Positions 63,344-64,000 of a stretch of DNA of 64,000 nt are shown one piece after another. The stretch is taken from NCBI RefSeq assembly GCF_900089755.1, contig NZ_FLOC01000004.1, forward strand, positions 62,001 through 126,000, written 5' to 3'. The first letter of the stretch is position 1. Every line of letters begins with the position of its first letter. Source of the stretch: Marinomonas aquimarina. GTDB taxonomy: Bacteria > Pseudomonadota > Gammaproteobacteria > Pseudomonadales > Marinomonadaceae. A program made the position numbers and the translations under genes. Below the pieces are notes generated by a model. That model saw only the letters and a program-made list of their open reading frames with translations. It did not search any database and had not been told where the DNA came from.

Positions 63344-64000
63344 ATGGTGACCACAATTAATATCAAGGCTCCTTTCCTTGCCATCACGGCACTGTTTAGC
63401 ACAGGCTGTACTCAGGTGGGCGTTCAGTTGGCCAACCTCCCTACCTATATGGACAGCAATGAACAGCATCTGAATATCGCTTATGGCGAGCATCCACAAC
63501 ATCACTTAGATATTTACCTACCAGCCCAAACAACGTCAGAGCAACAGCCGGTTGTAGTATTTTTCTATGGTGGCCGCTGGACCGATGGTGATAAAAGTAT
63601 GTATCCCTTCGTCGCTAAGCCGTTTGTTGATCGTGGTTATATAGTGGTAGTGCCCGACTACCGTAAATACCCTGAAGTCATCTTTCCCGCCTTTGTGGAA
63701 GACGCTGCGCTGGCCGTTGCATGGACATTAGAAAATATTGCGGATTACCAAGGCAACCCTGATAAATTGGTGCTGATGGGGCACTCTGCGGGGGCGCATA
63801 TTGGCGCCTTGATCAGTGCTGACGAGCGTTATCTCGCCAGTCATGGCCACTCTAGCCGTCCTATCAAAGCGTTTGCTGGGCTGTCTGGTCCCTACGATTT
63901 CATTCCAAAAGATGAGGACTTAAAAGACATCTTTGGTCCTCCTGAGCGCTATCCTGAAATGACAGTAACCCGTTTTATTGATGGTACTGAGCCGCCCATG
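63344..64000 (+). CDS. Alpha/beta hydrolase, probable exported esterase (C-terminus beyond window)
   Basis: 219 codons visible and still open at the edge. The start is ATG 63344 or the in-frame ATG 63323; neither has a clear ribosome site. A hydrophobic N-terminus ending FSTGC suggests export, perhaps as a lipoprotein, though the lipobox is imperfect. The hydrolase core shows VVVFFYGGRWTDGD (oxyanion region, HGG variant) and the nucleophile elbow GHSAGAH. It resembles carboxylesterases of the BD-FAE type. Substrate unknown. Confidence 0.82.
   Translation, partial: MVTTINIKAPFLAITALFSTGCTQVGVQLANLPTYMDSNEQHLNIAYGEHPQHHLDIYLPAQTTSEQQPVVVFFYGGRWTDGDKSMYPFVAKPFVDRGYIVVVPDYRKYPEVIFPAFVEDAALAVAWTLENIADYQGNPDKLVLMGHSAGAHIGALISADERYLASHGHSSRPIKAFAGLSGPYDFIPKDEDLKDIFGPPERYPEMTVTRFIDGTEPPM

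Overview
The window looks like a chromosomal segment of a marine gammaproteobacterium. An Oceanospirillales-type host is my best guess, from gene content rather than from any diagnostic marker. Most of an integrative and conjugative element (ICE) of the SXT/R391 superfamily lies on the left, and ordinary chromosome on the right. The assignment rests on several things seen together: a TraI of 716 aa, a TraD of 606 aa and a DUF4400 protein, followed by traL-traE-traK-traB in SXT order; a tyrosine integrase of 413 aa with a small excisionase; a ParM-type partition gene, a MobI-like gene and a umuDC (rumAB-like) pair; and a residual 5' end of prfC immediately beyond the integrase. prfC is the classical SXT/R391 integration target. 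The element's other end lies beyond base 1.

Layout of the ICE (1 to about 35,690). Bases 1-8,792 hold transfer genes, all on the minus strand, with one plus-strand cargo gene (2,967-3,554) at the position that corresponds to an SXT insertion hotspot between the traD region and traL. Bases 8,947-27,703 are one long minus-strand defence operon: a type I BREX system (brxR-brxA-brxB-brxC-pglX-pglZ-brxL). An AAA ATPase plus TOPRIM-like gene pair is embedded between brxC and pglX, and a PHP-domain/SMC-like ATPase (TrlF-type) is appended after brxL. Genes are coupled by ATGA or TAATG overlaps or gaps mostly below 20 bp, so this reads as one transcript. Bases 27,811-29,107 hold a small unknown gene and a DEDDh exonuclease. 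Bases 29,108-29,748 are a repeat-rich non-coding stretch with 12-bp iteron-like units, ending in a LexA box before umuDC. Bases 31,485-34,882 hold mobI, a candidate oriT, the partition region with parM and a small ParR-like gene, and int. Bases 34,894-35,690 hold xis and the attachment region.

The chromosome (35,691-64,000) contains, in order: the severed first 24 codons of prfC; an HlyD/ABC-2 exporter; a secreted protein of unknown function; a PhoD-like phosphatase; an RND efflux pump with a divergent TetR regulator; a DMT transporter; an FAD monooxygenase; a five-gene operon of circularly permuted ATP-grasp, alpha-E and transglutaminase proteins, probably a peptide-tagging or capping pathway; an RhlE helicase; a NIT-domain chemoreceptor; a CAU-anticodon tRNA; a nitroreductase; and the start of an alpha/beta hydrolase.

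The most interesting parts are the composite BREX island with its nested ATPase/TOPRIM module and TrlF-like gene, the repeat architecture of the candidate oriT and partition region, the iteron-like array, and the ATP-grasp/alpha-E operon. No sequence search was run. Family names come from motifs, lengths, gene order and recall.
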